Assembly (NCBI GenBank): GCA_964036195.1
Contig: OZ038450.1
Location: 1,490,701 to 1,554,700, forward strand
Direction: 5' to 3'
From: Sphaerolaimus hirsutus
Taxonomy: Eukaryota; Nematoda; Chromadorea; Monhysterida; Sphaerolaimidae
DNA length: 64,000 nt
The notes below the pieces were generated by a model. The model did not search any database. It worked only from the letters and a program-made list of their open reading frames with translations, and was not told the origin of the DNA. A program made the position numbers and the translations under genes. This document shows, in pieces, positions 23,210 to 36,445 of this stretch (within the stretch, counting starts at the first letter, position 1; the number at the start of each line of letters is the position of its first letter).

Positions 23210-24112
23210 CATAAATGGAAAATCCACAAAACTACGTTTTAAAAACCCCACATGCAAGCTGTCATCTTGTGTGAGGGTGTGAAGTGTTTACTATATATAC
23301 CCAAGAAGAGGACTTCGGCCACCCTTGGTTTTGAAAATAATTTTTTCATGTTTTTTTTCCTGCAAAATATAAATGGAAAATACATACAGATTTTTGTTCA
23401 GGCCGGAATTTTATTTATTTTTTAAAATTGATTGGGGACGGTTTATGCCACTTATTTTTTGACATAGAAGGTAGTAACTAACTGCAACTTTTCCACCCCC
23501 TCACAACCTATGCAAGCCCCACACCAAAATTTTGCCAAAGATCAAATTTCACTTTTGTCACGGCATTTTCACCCATTTTCACCAGTGGCCATCAAAACAT
23601 AGTGTGTGCAAAGGCATGGCAGAGGAGCAGTCATGGGTTGCTCCTGACACTGGGAACCTAATTGTGGGGACCATGTGCCCCATGAAAGTATTGGGATGGT
23701 TGAGCATGAAATTTCCCCAACCTATGTTATGCTCAATTCATATTTTTTGATTTGATCTTTGGCAAAATTTTGGTAGCAGGCTTTTGTGGGTTGTGAGAGG
23801 GCGGAAAAGTTTCAGGAAGTAACCATCTCCCATGTCAAAGAAAATTAGTGGCCTAAACCATCCCCTACCAATTTTATAAATAAATCAAATTCCGTCCTGA
23901 ATAAAAATGTGTATGGATTTTCCAATTTTGTTTTCCAGAAAAAAACATAAAAAAATTAATTTTCAAAACCAAGGGTGGCCTGACGGGGTCCCCCCTTGGG
24001 TATATATAGTAAATAATTGGGGGCACTCTCACACAAGATGAAAGCCTGACAGCTTGCATGTGGGGGTTTTAAATTGTAGTTGTGGATTTTCCATTCATAT
24101 GTGCCACCATTT
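23210..24112. repeat. 900-bp foldback element with arms of about 330 bp
   Basis: The left arm contains ATAAATGGAAAATCCACAA, CCCCACATGCAAGCTGTCA and ACCCTTGGTTTTGAAAAT. The right arm has each of these reversed and complemented in mirrored order. The centre, about 23560-23740, is unique. It lies downstream of the LRR gene; open frames inside it are not convincing. Confidence 0.8.
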
Positions 24113-24688
24113 TTGACATAATTTTTACAAGTGAGTCACTTATCTATCAATGTCAGTTTTTCATACTGCTGAAATATTTTTTACTACATTATCAATACAA
24201 CTGTATAAACTTGTGTGTTGCATGAACACACTGATCAGCACATTGCCCGGCTCAGGTAAATAACAATAATAGTAGTAATGAGTATGGACAAGAACAATTG
24301 CTACCTACTGGATGAAATTCAGACAGTCTGAACTCAGACAACTCATGACATAAAGCAAACAATGTTTATAACAGTGAAAATTGATCCCATGAAAACATTC
24401 TACAAAAAGATGAAACCCGTGTCTATCCTGCAAAATATTTCTCCTTACTGGGCTGATTTTACCCAAGCAAGACATTATGTATACCTTGCAGTACCACAAT
24501 CCTTCCACAGCACTGACAAATGTACCTCAAAATGCAACAAAGTGTGTTTAGCATATTTATCCATCAGTTAAATAGAGGGTAAAATGAAGATGTATGCTAT
24601 TCTCAATTGTGGAATTGACAATTTCAAAAAAAAATTATGGGTAGATATGTATGCATTCAAAATAAGTCCATTGGAGATTGACACACAA

Positions 24689-27600
24689 TTATGAGTTATT
24701 CTGAGGTGCAAATGTCACATGCTTCTTCTCTTTCTGACTGACACCTTCATCTGCAAGTGTATTTTCATTGTCTTCAGGAATAGGCTTTAAGACTCTGTGT
24801 CCATCTGGCTCCATATTTCCCTGCTTCTGCTGTCCTGCATGCACACCTGCCTGTGCAGCTTGTTGCTGTGTTCCGTGGCCAGCAGGGCCAACAAAACCAC
24901 CACCAGGATTTATTAAGTTGACCATGTCTGAAGGAACCCTCCTCAGATCATAATTGCGTGCCAGCAGGTCCAAAGTCGCTGCACGCTTGAATTCTTGCAT
25001 GTAAAGGACTGCAATTGCAGCCAGTATAAGCATTGAGATGATCGCCAATGCCAGTGCCATGATTGTAATCCAGATGCTGTGCCCAGGATCCTGGAGTTTG
25101 GTTGGAGTTCAAGGTTAAATAGTGTTTTTGTAAAATATAAGAAAAAGACAACATGGTTTTGACCCACAGTGTAGGTTCTGGCAACTTACGCTGCAAAGAT
25201 CAGATTGATAAGAAATTTAATTACTATTCTTTTCAGATTTGCTTTATCTTTGGAATAATGTGGAAACTTGTGAACTGTGCCATATGGGACTGGATTTGTT
25301 GCCATTCAAAAGTAGTATTGAGGTTTCTTCCAGCCCCACCTACAAAATACATAAGTACATACACAAAATACTCTATAAACTAACCCAGTCTTCATCTAAA
25401 CTCTTGCTTGTATTCTCATCAGCACAAATGACATTCAGAGCTTGGGCATATTCACCCAAGCCAGCAGTTGGTGGAGGCAGTGTCACACAATCAATAGTCA
25501 CTTCATCATTTTCAACCATTTGTGTTCCCTTAATGTCACCTTGCAGTTGAAGTTTTTGCAATGCACTGTCATTGTCTTTGTCTCTCTTCTGTTTTTCTTT
25601 GATAGCCAAGATATTATTCTCAGACAACTTTTTGAATGACATTGGTATGGTGGAGCAAGTTGTATAGCTAGCACCAACAACTGAATTTTTATGCTCTTCT
25701 ACCCAGCTGGCCAGCCAGGATAGGCTGCAGTTGCAGAACCAGGGGTTGCCTGTGATATGACAGTGTTGGCAGGTTGTTTGGAGGTGGATTTCTGCTTTTT
25801 TGTGTTAAATGGCTTAGGCAGCGTTTACACTGATGACGAAAATGCGATTTTTCAGCCATTTTTGTGAGATACATATGAAATATTTTTCATGTGTGAAGCC
25901 TCAATTGATCATGACTTGATCAGCCCCACTGCCTAAGACAAACAAAATTATTTACATTGTTCATGCACACTAGATCACACTTTTTTCTTGTTGTCAGAGG
26001 TTGTCGCTGATTGGTCATCGCCAGCACCTTTAACAGGGCCGCTGACAACACCCCTTTAACAAATACAGCGACAGCCTCCAACAAAAAAGTGTGATCTAGT
26101 GAGCATGAACACACAATGTAGATACTTTGATGTCTGTCTTAGGCAGTGGGGCTGATCAAGTCATGATCGATTGAGGCTTCACATATGTTAAAATATTCCA
26201 TATGCATCCAACAAAAATGGCTGAAAAATTGCATTTTTTGTCCTCACAGTTTCACAGTGTGAAAGGTGTGACAGTTAAACCCCCATTTTGGACGATTTAA
26301 AAAAATTGTAATCAATTGTAATTTAAAAAATATTGATTTTTCTTTTAAATTAAGGCGTTTAAAATTTTTGTTGTCACAGTGTAAAAGATTTTAGATTGGG
26401 TTTCATGTAAACACATGCTGGTGAGTCTCAGACAAAAATTTATAGCAAAACTTGAGCTTTTACTGATAAGCAAAATTACTTTTCATCAGTAGGAATACAC
26501 ATTTATCAAAATGAACAGCCTCAACATGACCTCACCTGAAAGGTCGACATTTAATAGTGTTCTGTCAATATACAGCAGTGTGTCATTGGACAGTGTCTCC
26601 AGTTTGTTGTCATTAATGTACAGCTTTTCCAAACTGAACAGTCCAGCAAATGCCCTTTTGTCAATCTCTTTGATCTGATTTTTAGCCAGTGATAGAACCT
26701 TCAAAAGCCTCAGACCATACAATGTTCTTTCACCCAATTTTGTTAGTCTATTATCAGTGAGGAAAAGATTTTCCAATCCAAGAACTGGCAGCAACAAATG
26801 GTCATCAATAGTTGTCAAATTATTGCCTTGCAGTGATAGTGTGCTTAGGTCACTATTGTATCTCAAAGCAGATGGATGGATAAAATTGATCTTGTTGAAT
26901 GCAGCAGAGAAACTTTTCAGTTGTGGAAAGTTGTTGAGGTCTGTGGCACCAATTTTCTGCAGGTTGTTTTTGTCCATTGTGAATGTGTGCAGCTTGGACA
27001 AAACTGCAGATAGGGTTTGGCAATGGTTATGCAAATGCAGGAAAAAATTCCAATGAAAAACATTCCACCATAAAATTATTTGCTGAAATGGAACCATGAT
27101 CCATGAATTATTAACACCATAACTTTGTTGCCTTCATGAAAGAGCTGCTGATACATGTGTAATGATGGCACTGTACTCATGTAAAATTGGCACTGTTGGA
27201 GCTTCAGGTATTTTGCTTAAGCACCATTTGGACTGTGCACTAAAACCAAGGCAACATGATTAAATAAGCACCTGGTGCAATTTCTCTGGTGCCTAGTACA
27301 AAAGTGTCTTGCACCATTGTCATGGCATGGCTCATTTATTGATTCAAAATAGACAAACCTGTGTCTCCATAATAAATGTCACTCAATCCTTGGAAAGCAT
27401 TTCTCTGTAGAAACAATTTTTCCAAGTGTGGTGTTGCTGACAGGTCTAATGCAGTAAGTAAATTATTGCCCAAGTTGAGTACTTTCAACTTCTTTAGGTG
27501 AGCAAAAGCTCCAGGTTCAATTTTGCTGATCTGAAAGGTGTGAATGAGTATACATAGATGAAAAAGTACACTAGATATATCTGTCATGACTTACAATGAT

Positions 27601-30600
27601 ATCAAAATAGAGGATATTTACTGATATAATTCGATGTGATATGATAGGATGTGATATTTCTATGTAAAATATCAATAGGTACCAAAAAGCAGTGATGGGT
27701 GTAAATTTTTTTACTGTAATTTCAAATCATTTTTCACGCAAGTGAACACTGGCAGGGTGCCTTTGTCTGCATTTTTTGTCAATTTTTTTACACAAACCTG
27801 ATTATTCTCCAAGCTCAGGACTTCCAAATTGGTCAAGCCCAGAAATGTTTTCTGACCAATTTCACTCAGGTTGTTATTAGCTAAATTCAAGTGTTTCAGT
27901 GCTGACAAATACTGGAATGTGCCATCAGCAATGCGCTGTATTTTGCTCCTTTGCAGCAACAGTGTCTGAAATGTCATTCCATAATTGGGCTTATTCAACC
28001 TTATCACAGGGTGCTGATTTCCCACCCATAAAGTGCCTTGTCAGGTGACAAATTTCAGGGTTCTAGTGAACTGCTCAGTGCTTGCATCTACTCCCGACTT
28101 GAAATACCTGATCAGATGACATTTTTTACTAACAGTGTACTCTGAATCCATGTAAGCACCTAGGCACATACCGTATTACCTCAAATACTTCCAGGGGGTT
28201 TATTTTTTCACCAGCAAGATTTGAGGGGGTGGGGTAGGGGTTATTCAAAGGGGTATTCCTTCATCAGAAAATTGTGTGTAGGATCGTAGTAAAGAATCGG
28301 CCAAAACAAACTGGAAATAAGTAAGAACAATCATAATATTTTTGCACATATATAAGGATATGTTTGCACAGAGTGGTAAAATATGTGTGGCTGGAATGTA
28401 ATTTGGCAAAGTACATCATTCAAAGTGGGTTTTTATTTTGAGTGGGGGGATTATTATTTCCCTAGATCGCTCAGACCTGGTGGTATTTGTGGGGGGTCAA
28501 TTCGAGGGCGAGAGGTTAATTTGAGGTAATACAGTATCTGCAATTTGTCCCTTGACAAGACACTTTATAGTGTCCTTACCTGGCCCCTGATCTATGTGTA
28601 CTGATAGCTTTTGAATAACCCTACTTTTCACAAGGAGTTTCATACCCCCAAAAAATCCCTTATTTTTTATAAACAAGTTATTTTTATCAACTTTGCTTTG
28701 CAATAGCTTTCTAAATATAAGAGTGTGCATGCATGTGTTGAAAAATACCTTGTAAATACATATTTACACCAAAAAAATAAAAAACATAGAGGATGGAAAA
28801 AAAACTTTTCAAACAACATTTTTTCAAAAAATTGTTGTTTTTTTCTTCAAAAGTTCCCAAGTATGGTTATGAGACAATATACAGTTACGTCAGACAAGTA
28901 GCAGTACTTTGTGACATTATATATAGCAGTAGAAGTTGCTCACATACAAACAATGCCCAGAGTTCCACTAACCTCCATTCTGTCATGCCTGCCAAAAGAT
29001 CTCTCATCTAAAAGATCAATTTCATTTCCAGTTAAATCCAAATGTCTCAGTTGTGGTAAATTTTCAAATGTCCTGCCATCCATTTGAATAATACTATTTC
29101 TTTTTAATTCCAAATTCTCCAGCCTTTCTCCCAGTGCCTTGAAGACATTTTTGTCAAATCTTCTAACTGAACTGTCTTCAATTTTCAATGTGATGGGTCT
29201 GATTTTGTCAAAGAGACTTGCGGCCAATGTTGGCAATGAACAATCCCACAGCCATAATTTTGAGATTGTAGTGATGTTCTCAAATGCTGACAGGGCTGTG
29301 AAAATTGGCCGGAGTTCTTGCCTGTGAGATTGGGAGGCAGTGTATAAGCTTATTATATAAGTACAAATTTACACATTCTGAGGCCATTTCAGTGAGCATG
29401 AAATTATAATAAAAGTAAAAAGTGGTAGGTCGAGTGACTTGGTGCTAGTTCTGCACCCGTAAAGTGTGAAGTATCAGTGAAGTGAAGTGTCAAATGTCAC
29501 TCAAAATGTCATACAAAATTGACAATTGTCATGCAAAGTGTCAAAATAACACTAATACAATTCTTTTTTGTTTTGATTAACATTTTGCATGACATTTGAC
29601 TTCCATGTTACACGGTGTGACAAGAAGCCCAGTATTCTTAAAAGTTTGAAGTTTTATCAGTAACCAGTTTTCTTGGTACACCACTTAAAATCACACTCAA
29701 CCGATTTCGTTGCTTGAAATTTGTCAATACGAGAAACTGGCCAATGATTCAGTGCCAGGGGTTTTGTAGATTTGGACCACCACAGGGGTTCATATAGATA
29801 GTAGATCGCTCCTCTGGAGGGATAGATAGCTGACAAAAAAAATATTTTTTTTTGGGGGGGGGGATTCGCAGGGGTTCAATATACCGTATAATCGCGAAAT
29901 ACCCCCATGGGATTTATTATTTCACCAGTAAAATTTGATGGGATTAATTCGAGGGTGGAGGGGTTATTATTTCGTCAGAAAGGGTTAAGTGGTTAAGTGA
30001 CTAGAAAACTGATCTGGAAGGTTTATCTAAGTTGATTCACAAGTAAATCCAAAGTTTACTAGACTTGATGCACCCGCTTGCAAGTATTCTCCACTTACTG
30101 ACAACTTATCCCAAAATCTAACCACTTGCAGAACCATCACAAAAACGTGACCAAACTCCGTCACGGCATCGATGCACTTAATTAGTGATGTAAAAAGTGC
30201 CTGGAATTTGGCGCGAAGCGCAAAAAAGCACCATGGAACTTTTCTGACCTCCAGCGCCAGCCACCAATAGCGCCAGGGCAAAATAGCACCAAGCGCCATT
30301 GCGCTCCCCGCATAGGCGCCAGCATCATGCGCCGGCGCCAGGCGTCAAATTTTTGGCGCCATGCAAAAACAGCGCCAAGCGCCAAAATATCCATGGTGCT
30401 TCTCCGACCCCCCATCGCCAAGCACCAATGGCGCCACAGCGAGATTGCGCCAAGCACTTTTACATCACGGCACCGAACCGACCTGGTGCACCCGATCCAA
30501 CTGGCGTCTCCGGTGCGGTCGCCTCGATATCCGGTGGAGAAGCACCTGCACGCGTTCGACTCGACCTCCTCGAAGGCGAGCTGCACCGATGCGCACTTTT

Positions 30601-30706
30601 CCACCGCGTCCAAACTTTGACTCGGCGAGGAATTTTGACTGGCCCGGGTCGTTGTTAGTACGAGTTGAGTCAAAATTGCGAGCAGGAGCCATGCGATTTG
30701 GCGCAT
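24689..30706 (-). CDS. Leucine-rich-repeat single-pass receptor-like protein
   Basis: Eight exons in perfect phase: 30706-30483, 29321-28973, 27965-27798, 27530-27359, 27003-26536, 25749-25385, 25339-25268 and 25090-24689. They give 2220 bases, 739 residues. In order: a signal peptide (MRQIAWLLLAILTQLVLTTT), a Cys-rich LRR N-cap (CASVQ..ACRCF..IGC), about 12-13 LRRs with LxxLxLxxN cores (LRHLDLTGNEI, LKHLNLANNNL, LKVLSLAKNQI), an LRR C-cap (NPWFCNCSLSWLASW), a juxtamembrane region of about 100 residues, one membrane helix (ITIMALALAIISMLILAAIA), and a tail of about 105 residues with no TIR, kinase or ITIM-like domain seen. LRR ectodomains bind proteins or glycans at the cell surface; the ligand is unknown. 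The first Met before the signal peptide was taken as the start. The 24-codon exon 25339-25268 is the least certain. Confidence 0.9.
25818..26275. repeat. Foldback element in LRR-gene intron
   Basis: CATTTTTGTGAG, GCCTCAATTGATCATGACTT, GATCAGCCCCACTGCCTAAG and CACTAGATCACACTTTTTT all recur as complements in mirrored order. The outer end GCAGCGTTTACACTG also occurs near 62303, so it belongs to a multi-copy family. Confidence 0.75.
28171..28534. repeat. TA-flanked CCGTATTACCTC element in LRR-gene intron
   Basis: Left CCGTATTACCTCAAATAC and right TTGAGGTAATACAGTA, with GGGGGTTTATT next to the left end. The right end has one change (CAG for CGG). It is an older copy with degraded homopolymers. 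Confidence 0.7.
28795..28935. repeat. Truncated T-rich hAT-like element fragment
   Basis: TATGGTTATGAGACAA and CAGTACTTTGTGA followed by ATATAGC match the left half of the element at 47613-50865. No terminal inverted repeats remain. Confidence 0.6.
30183..30470. repeat. TAGTGATGTAAAAAG element with GGCGC core beside an LRR-gene splice donor
   Basis: Left TAGTGATGTAAAAAGTGC and right GCACTTTTACATCAC form inverted ends. The interior is full of GGCGCCA words. It ends about 12 bases from the exon 1 donor of the LRR gene (exon end 30483). Confidence 0.8.
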
Positions 30707-32350
30707 GGCTGATTGGCACGCTGGCATCAGGCCGGTGGCATAAATTGGGATTATGGATTTTGAGATAGATTTGACCGGGGTTTCCGCCTGTAATGTGGTC
30801 AATTCGACTGTTATAGGTGATTGTCGAGTGTAGATAAGTGGAAAAAAGTGTCGCTGCGAAGGTATTTAGCAGTGCAAAAATGAAGGCCACAAATGGCTAC
30901 AAATGTATCAGAGCTGACTTGACGCGTTAGATGTTTAGGGCCAAATTTTCATCCCAATTAACCGCGTATAAATTCCCTGAAGTAGACACTGGCCAATTAC
31001 AATAAAATAAATAATTGCAGCCGATGCTACATATAACAGCTACACATACGCAAAAACCTGTCTGGTGTGATTAACTTTCGCATCTGATGTTCATTAGCTC
31101 AAAAGCTACAACTAAACAGCCGCCGCGCCGCCGACACGGAAGCAGGGCACTTTTTATCGATCGACCACCAAACCAGACGGCAAAACAGCACATTTATCAT
31201 CGAAACGAATGGCGAAATTCGCTCAGACGCAGACGAAACACGACTAAAATGACCTTCGAAGCGATTTCGAAGTCACCTGGGGCAGGATGAAAATACGCAG
31301 CGAAGAGATTTTGCACAGGTAAAGGAGCTAAAAAATGCAGCACCTTCTCCAGATGCTGAATTACTACTATTGAATAGTCCATTCACTGCAGTCGCGGGGG
31401 GGGGGGGCGACAGCAGTGCAAATAAATGCGAGGCACACTGGCGACACGCGCGGATTTTTGCGCCAAGCTACCGGTGGAAAAGTTGTCGTCATAAACAATG
31501 AATCTGTCTGTGGTCTGCAGAATGCAAACTTAGCACCGAAATCTACAATATCCCATTAGAAAAATGTTTCCGAATTGCATTTTATATCGTATAAATATTT
31601 ATACAATACACTAAATCTAATAGCGCGCACAATTTGTCACATAACTTTATTCATCAAATTAGTCAGTGTAAAAGATTCACACAAGATGCCTTCAAATCCA
31701 CCGAAATCTCCAAAAACACTCCAACCCCCAAAACCACCCCCAGCCTGAAACATCCACACGCAGTGCAGCGCTCACATCACCCCCCCCCCCCCCCCCATTC
31801 TTGCAGTCGGTAGCGTCAGCGCTCGCTGCCAGGCGGTGCCAGTCACCGCTGCCGCGCCGCCCCAAACTGCAGTCGAGTCTCGACGGCAGTATGTATTCGT
31901 GTAGGATCGCAGACACGCGCGGCCCCTCGAATCTAGCCGCGCATGACTACAGTAGGCGACCGATTAAAAGGGTGGCCGTTTACTGGGAGAAAGTGGGATT
32001 GGGGGGTTCGAGGGTGATGGGTGGCTTTGGGCGGGTCCCATGGGAAATGGGGAGCGATTTTCGATTTCTAATGGATTTCTAATTTCGAGGGTTCTATAAA
32101 TACGCGTTTTCATCAAAATAGCGCGCGGTTGTAGAAACTGCGCTAGCTGGCGGGGGAAGTGCTGCAGAAATAGATCTAAAGAATTTGTTTCGACAAAAGT
32201 CGTGTTCCTTCAAATTCGACAAAAGCAAGAGCATCGCTACTTAAAAATAGTCCTACGCCGCCGCTGCAACTGCTGTTTTTGCAGGTGTAGAAAATCTCAC
32301 GCAGCGAAGAGAGGAAGGCCGTCCGTGGTCATGTGGTTTTGCCCACTGAG
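30707..32350. other. CpG-rich region upstream of the LRR gene, no coding frame supported
   Basis: Unlike the AT-rich surroundings, this stretch has frequent CG dinucleotides, C/G runs (31398-31407, 31779-31796) and a TATAAATACGCG at about 32095. It probably holds the promoter and 5' UTR of the minus-strand LRR gene, possibly with the start of an unrecognised plus-strand transcript. No open frame here resembles a protein. Confidence 0.4.
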
Positions 32351-35300
32351 TACACGGTGGCCCATTTTTCTGAGCTTGATTGATTTTAAAATGTAAACAT
32401 TATTACTAGTTGTGAAAATGGTTTTTATATGTTAAATTTATGTCTTAGGGTGATCTATACTTTGAACACAAAAACTCTGGGTAGTGAGAAAATTTAGGAG
32501 GTGTTAAATAATAACCTGTGATGAAACTGCGAAATATATACAAAATGTTTTATCAGAAAACACTCATCCAGTATTTCAGTAAGAAACCTGCAAAAATGAG
32601 CAGAAATCCATCACAGAAAAACGTATGTAATGCACAGTGAATTTAGCTTCCAATGTGGGTGCAATTCACAAAAAAATTGTGAAGATGCTTCACACTTTCC
32701 ACACATTCAAAGGATGCAGATATGTAGAAACAGTTATGTGGTGATGCATTGTGAAGTGCCTTCATGCTGTTGCTTGGTACAGTGCTGGAGGTACATCACT
32801 GAATGCGAGGTAAACCTAGGGTAAACTGTACCCCGTGGCTTCCAATCGAAAAAATGAAGAAAACTTTTTTTTGTTTCATCTCATGATAAGCTGCTCATAC
32901 AATTTAACACAGAGTTTTTCAAATGACACTATTCATCAAAACATCACAGCATTTTGCGCAAAGCATTCGCTCCTCTAAGTACATTCTAATATTTTCTACC
33001 AACATTTCAATCATCAAATCCGTGTATCTCAAGTTCCTACAACATTTTTATCACACCAAAAAACTAAAGTGACTTCATTAGTGAACCACCCTGTACCCCA
33101 GAGCTCATCACACAATCATAGGGGCCAAAGCGGAATGGCACATGCACCGGGCAACACGTGATATTGCGTGTGCCATTGGGCTGTTTTTGCAGTAATTTTG
33201 TGTTGTGCATGGAGAAAAAATTCGAGGTTATCCCTAGTTGCATCATGCTGGGAGTTTGTGGGAACACATGGTGCAAATGAAGGAACCAAAGATGAGTTGA
33301 TAAAAATAAACGAAACATTTTGTTGAATGAAATGCAAGTTGAAATGAATATACCGACAACATGACGAGCGGCCAGCTCCGCACACTGTAAAATGCGGAAT
33401 GCCATTTTTAAATTTAACAGATGTCACGGTAAAATGTAAATATTGGGTAAAAATTTCTTTTTTATTTGACATTTTACAGGGTGGCAGACTGTCACTTGCA
33501 GTGTATCTCATTTAACATTAGAATCCATTATTAGAAGATTAGGTAAATGGAATTAAAATTATGCAAAAATGAGTTACCTAGGCAGGTAAGTAAATACCCA
33601 GCTAGCAAAAATTAGTATATAAATAAATGATGATCGAGATATTTTTACCGAATAATCAACATTAAAAGCGTAAAATAACCATACGCCGTAAAATATTCAA
33701 AAAACTTCAGTGAAAAAACAACAACTTGAGTTTAAAATATAATTCATAACACTCAAACAATCGGTTCCAAAATGCAACAAAATTCAGATCCACACCATGG
33801 TTGTTGAGAGTACTGAAATTTTTCAAAGTAACGTAAATGTAAAGTATTTTACTTTTATTCACCCCCGAGTACAGAAAACGTGAAGTAAAAATTTTTACTT
33901 TTACGCTGTGTAAAAGGAGAGTAAACCTATATAGCGGTATTTTTACTCAGGGAAAACGTAAAAGAAAGGATATTTTTCGATTTTGTACCTAGGAAGACGT
34001 AAAAATATACACAAAAGTGAAGGCGAGAATCGTCGCTTTCCCTACCCATCGAAACTTGCATAATTTCCGCTGCCATTTTTGGAACCGTTTCAATTCGTTT
34101 GAGTGGTGTTTGATCTTTATGCACCCGGGAAATTTTTCACAATTGCGTTTTCTGCACTCGTGTACTTCCAAAAAGTACGCGAGTAAGCGAGTACCGGTAT
34201 TTTTTTCGGCAGGAAACGTAAACGTATTTAGGTACGCAGTACTCGAGTATACGTAGTTATCAAGTAAACGTAAATACCTTTTAACAACTATGATCCACAC
34301 TTGTAAAATACTATGTATAATATAATAACAAGGGCAACATTCTCTGTAGAGTGCCAGCACCGGGGAGTTTCCCGAAAACTGGGTGCGCCTGAAAACTTGG
34401 TGCTGGGTTGAACGGCAGGAATTTCGTGTATAATATTTACTTTTATGTGAAAATGGCACCACTGTTTTTTTATAGGTAATACCATTATTTTAGGCAAAAA
34501 TATTTACGCGGGGGAGAAGATTAATCAGCCCAACGAATTTTTCCCGCTGATTCCATTGACTGCACCAGAAATTGTATTTTTTATTTACGCTTCTTATTGC
34601 CATTTTTTTTGCCACCGATATATCCTCAAAAAAGACAAGAGTTATTTTTGCCAGACTTTAAAGACTGGGGGTTATACAAGGGGGGAGTAATTTGCGGGGA
34701 GGAGTTATTTTTCTGTCAGAATTTCCCATAAGATGCGTGTATTATACAATTTACTGTGTAAATGGAGTTACCTACCTAAATTAGATTCATAAATCATAAG
34801 TTGGAAATACAAATATACTCGGATGACATTACGTCGTACATTTTTCTGGAGGAAACACTCCATCATGACGTGATCACTTTCGTCGCCAACATCATCTCTC
34901 GCCATCACGTCGTCTTCATGACGCCTTCCATAAGTTCTTGGCTGGCCGTCTGCCAGCCGAATATATAACTCCTATCTGTTTGTAGAGTATCGTGTCTGCC
35001 GAGTATACCTTAGGTAAATATCATAATTGAAGTAGGTAGTGAGCACAATCCGCAAAATACCAGACCTACCTATCCTTAAAGACGACCCCCTGAAAACCAT
35101 CCCCTTGAATAACCCCCTCTGTTGGCCAGGTGATGAAAAAATACCTGCCCCTCTGATTAGCAGGGGAGTTATTCGAGGGGGGGTTTATTCGAAGAGGTGA
35201 CTTATCTGAGAAAAGAAGGTATTATATTGACTTACCACTTTTTACCATAAATTTATTATGCTGTAGTAAATCGGGTCGCCCGAAAAAACTGTCGGTTACA

Positions 35301-36088
35301 TTACATTTGGCACCTACTCTGAGTTATCATTGAATTTGTCAACACTTTAGGTACGTTTTATATCGATAAAAATGTACAGATATTTTCACCATATCAGTAT
35401 GTACATAAAGGTGCTGCACACACTAGATAGTTTCCCGCCACTAAACTAAAAATTTTGTAAACTCATAAATTAACTTGGAATGGCATTTGAGCTTACCGTA
35501 ATTAGGTGTTCGTCAACAACAGTTACCGTATTTTAACGGAGAGTGAAAGTGACCCATTCCAGTAAACTCCAACGGGTTCAAAGCTGATTTATGAGTTTAC
35601 TAAGGTTTTAAAATTTCATCAGAAAACTACTGTGTGCACCGAAAAAAAGTATTTGTGTGTATTTACACCTGTGCGGATCAGAGTTGTTTTGTAAACAACC
35701 CCGGCACTCAAGTGGGCAAATATTTTAGGTATTTTTAAACACACGAGGGGAATGCACTTCACACCGACAACAGGCAATTCATTTCACCATTGAGATGGAT
35801 GGTGTGATAAAAAAGAAAAGTTCAAGTGGAAGTGTCAGCATGAATCATGTGCACTGTTTTTCAAGGTTGTAGGTAGGTGGTTTTTTTGGAAATTCTTTTG
35901 GAAGGTGTTTAAACAACCATACTTCGAACTATCGAATCTGATGGGGGGGGGCATTCGAGGGAATTTCCGACTACACGTGCAGATAGAAAAGACGGATATT
36001 GTCGCGTATTTATAACTCGAATACCGAAAGCTCGTATAACGCAGCAGTCCAAAAACTCTAGCCGAAAAATGCTCCCCTGGCGAAGTTA
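32351..36088. other. No gene recognised; degraded repeats
   Basis: Contains a GTCCC-type foldback at 33380-33495, GTAAAAGTACTTTTAC-like DNA at 33820-34270, degraded CCCCTCGAATAA-family pieces at 34640-34730 and 35080-35220, a degenerate foldback at 35420-35640, and a 94-bp block at 35749-35842 that recurs at 48487-48580. No convincing exon was found. Confidence 0.5.
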
Positions 36089-36445
36089 CCGTATATCCTG
36101 GAATAAGACCCCTCGAATAACCCCCCTCTCAAAACCTCTGACAAAATAATAACTCCCCCTTGAAAAACTCCGCCCTCTGGGTGAAAAATATGCTACAAAA
36201 TTGACAAAAATTATGGATGAAAATACAAAAGAATGTTAATGTAAATATGGCAGCAACAGCAGATACATAATGTGTTTGCGGTGTAGTTTCTGTAGAACTG
36301 TTAAATACCTGGATTAAATGAGTTGACAGAATGCATTCATACAATGAATCAAGTCCAAGTTTTCTGTAGAAAAAATCCCCCCCCCCCCCTGATTACCTCC
36401 CTCCTCAAAAATAACTCCCCTGGGGACTTTTTCGAGGATATACGG
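36089..36445. repeat. TA-flanked CCGTATATCCTGG element
   Basis: Left CCGTATATCCTGGAATAAG and right TTTTCGAGGATATACGG, each flanked by TA. The interior has CCCCTCGAATAACCCCC and a C run. It is a diverged member of the CCGTATT family. Confidence 0.75.

Noticed and set aside
30299-30768. Overlapping long open frames on the plus strand
   Set aside because: They are shadows of the GC-rich TAGTGATG element and of LRR exon 1 on the other strand; composition is repeat-like and there is no conserved motif.
33989-34462. 157-codon minus-strand open frame
   Set aside because: It covers degraded GTACTTTTAC-type repeats; Lys/Phe/Arg-rich with no recognisable domain.
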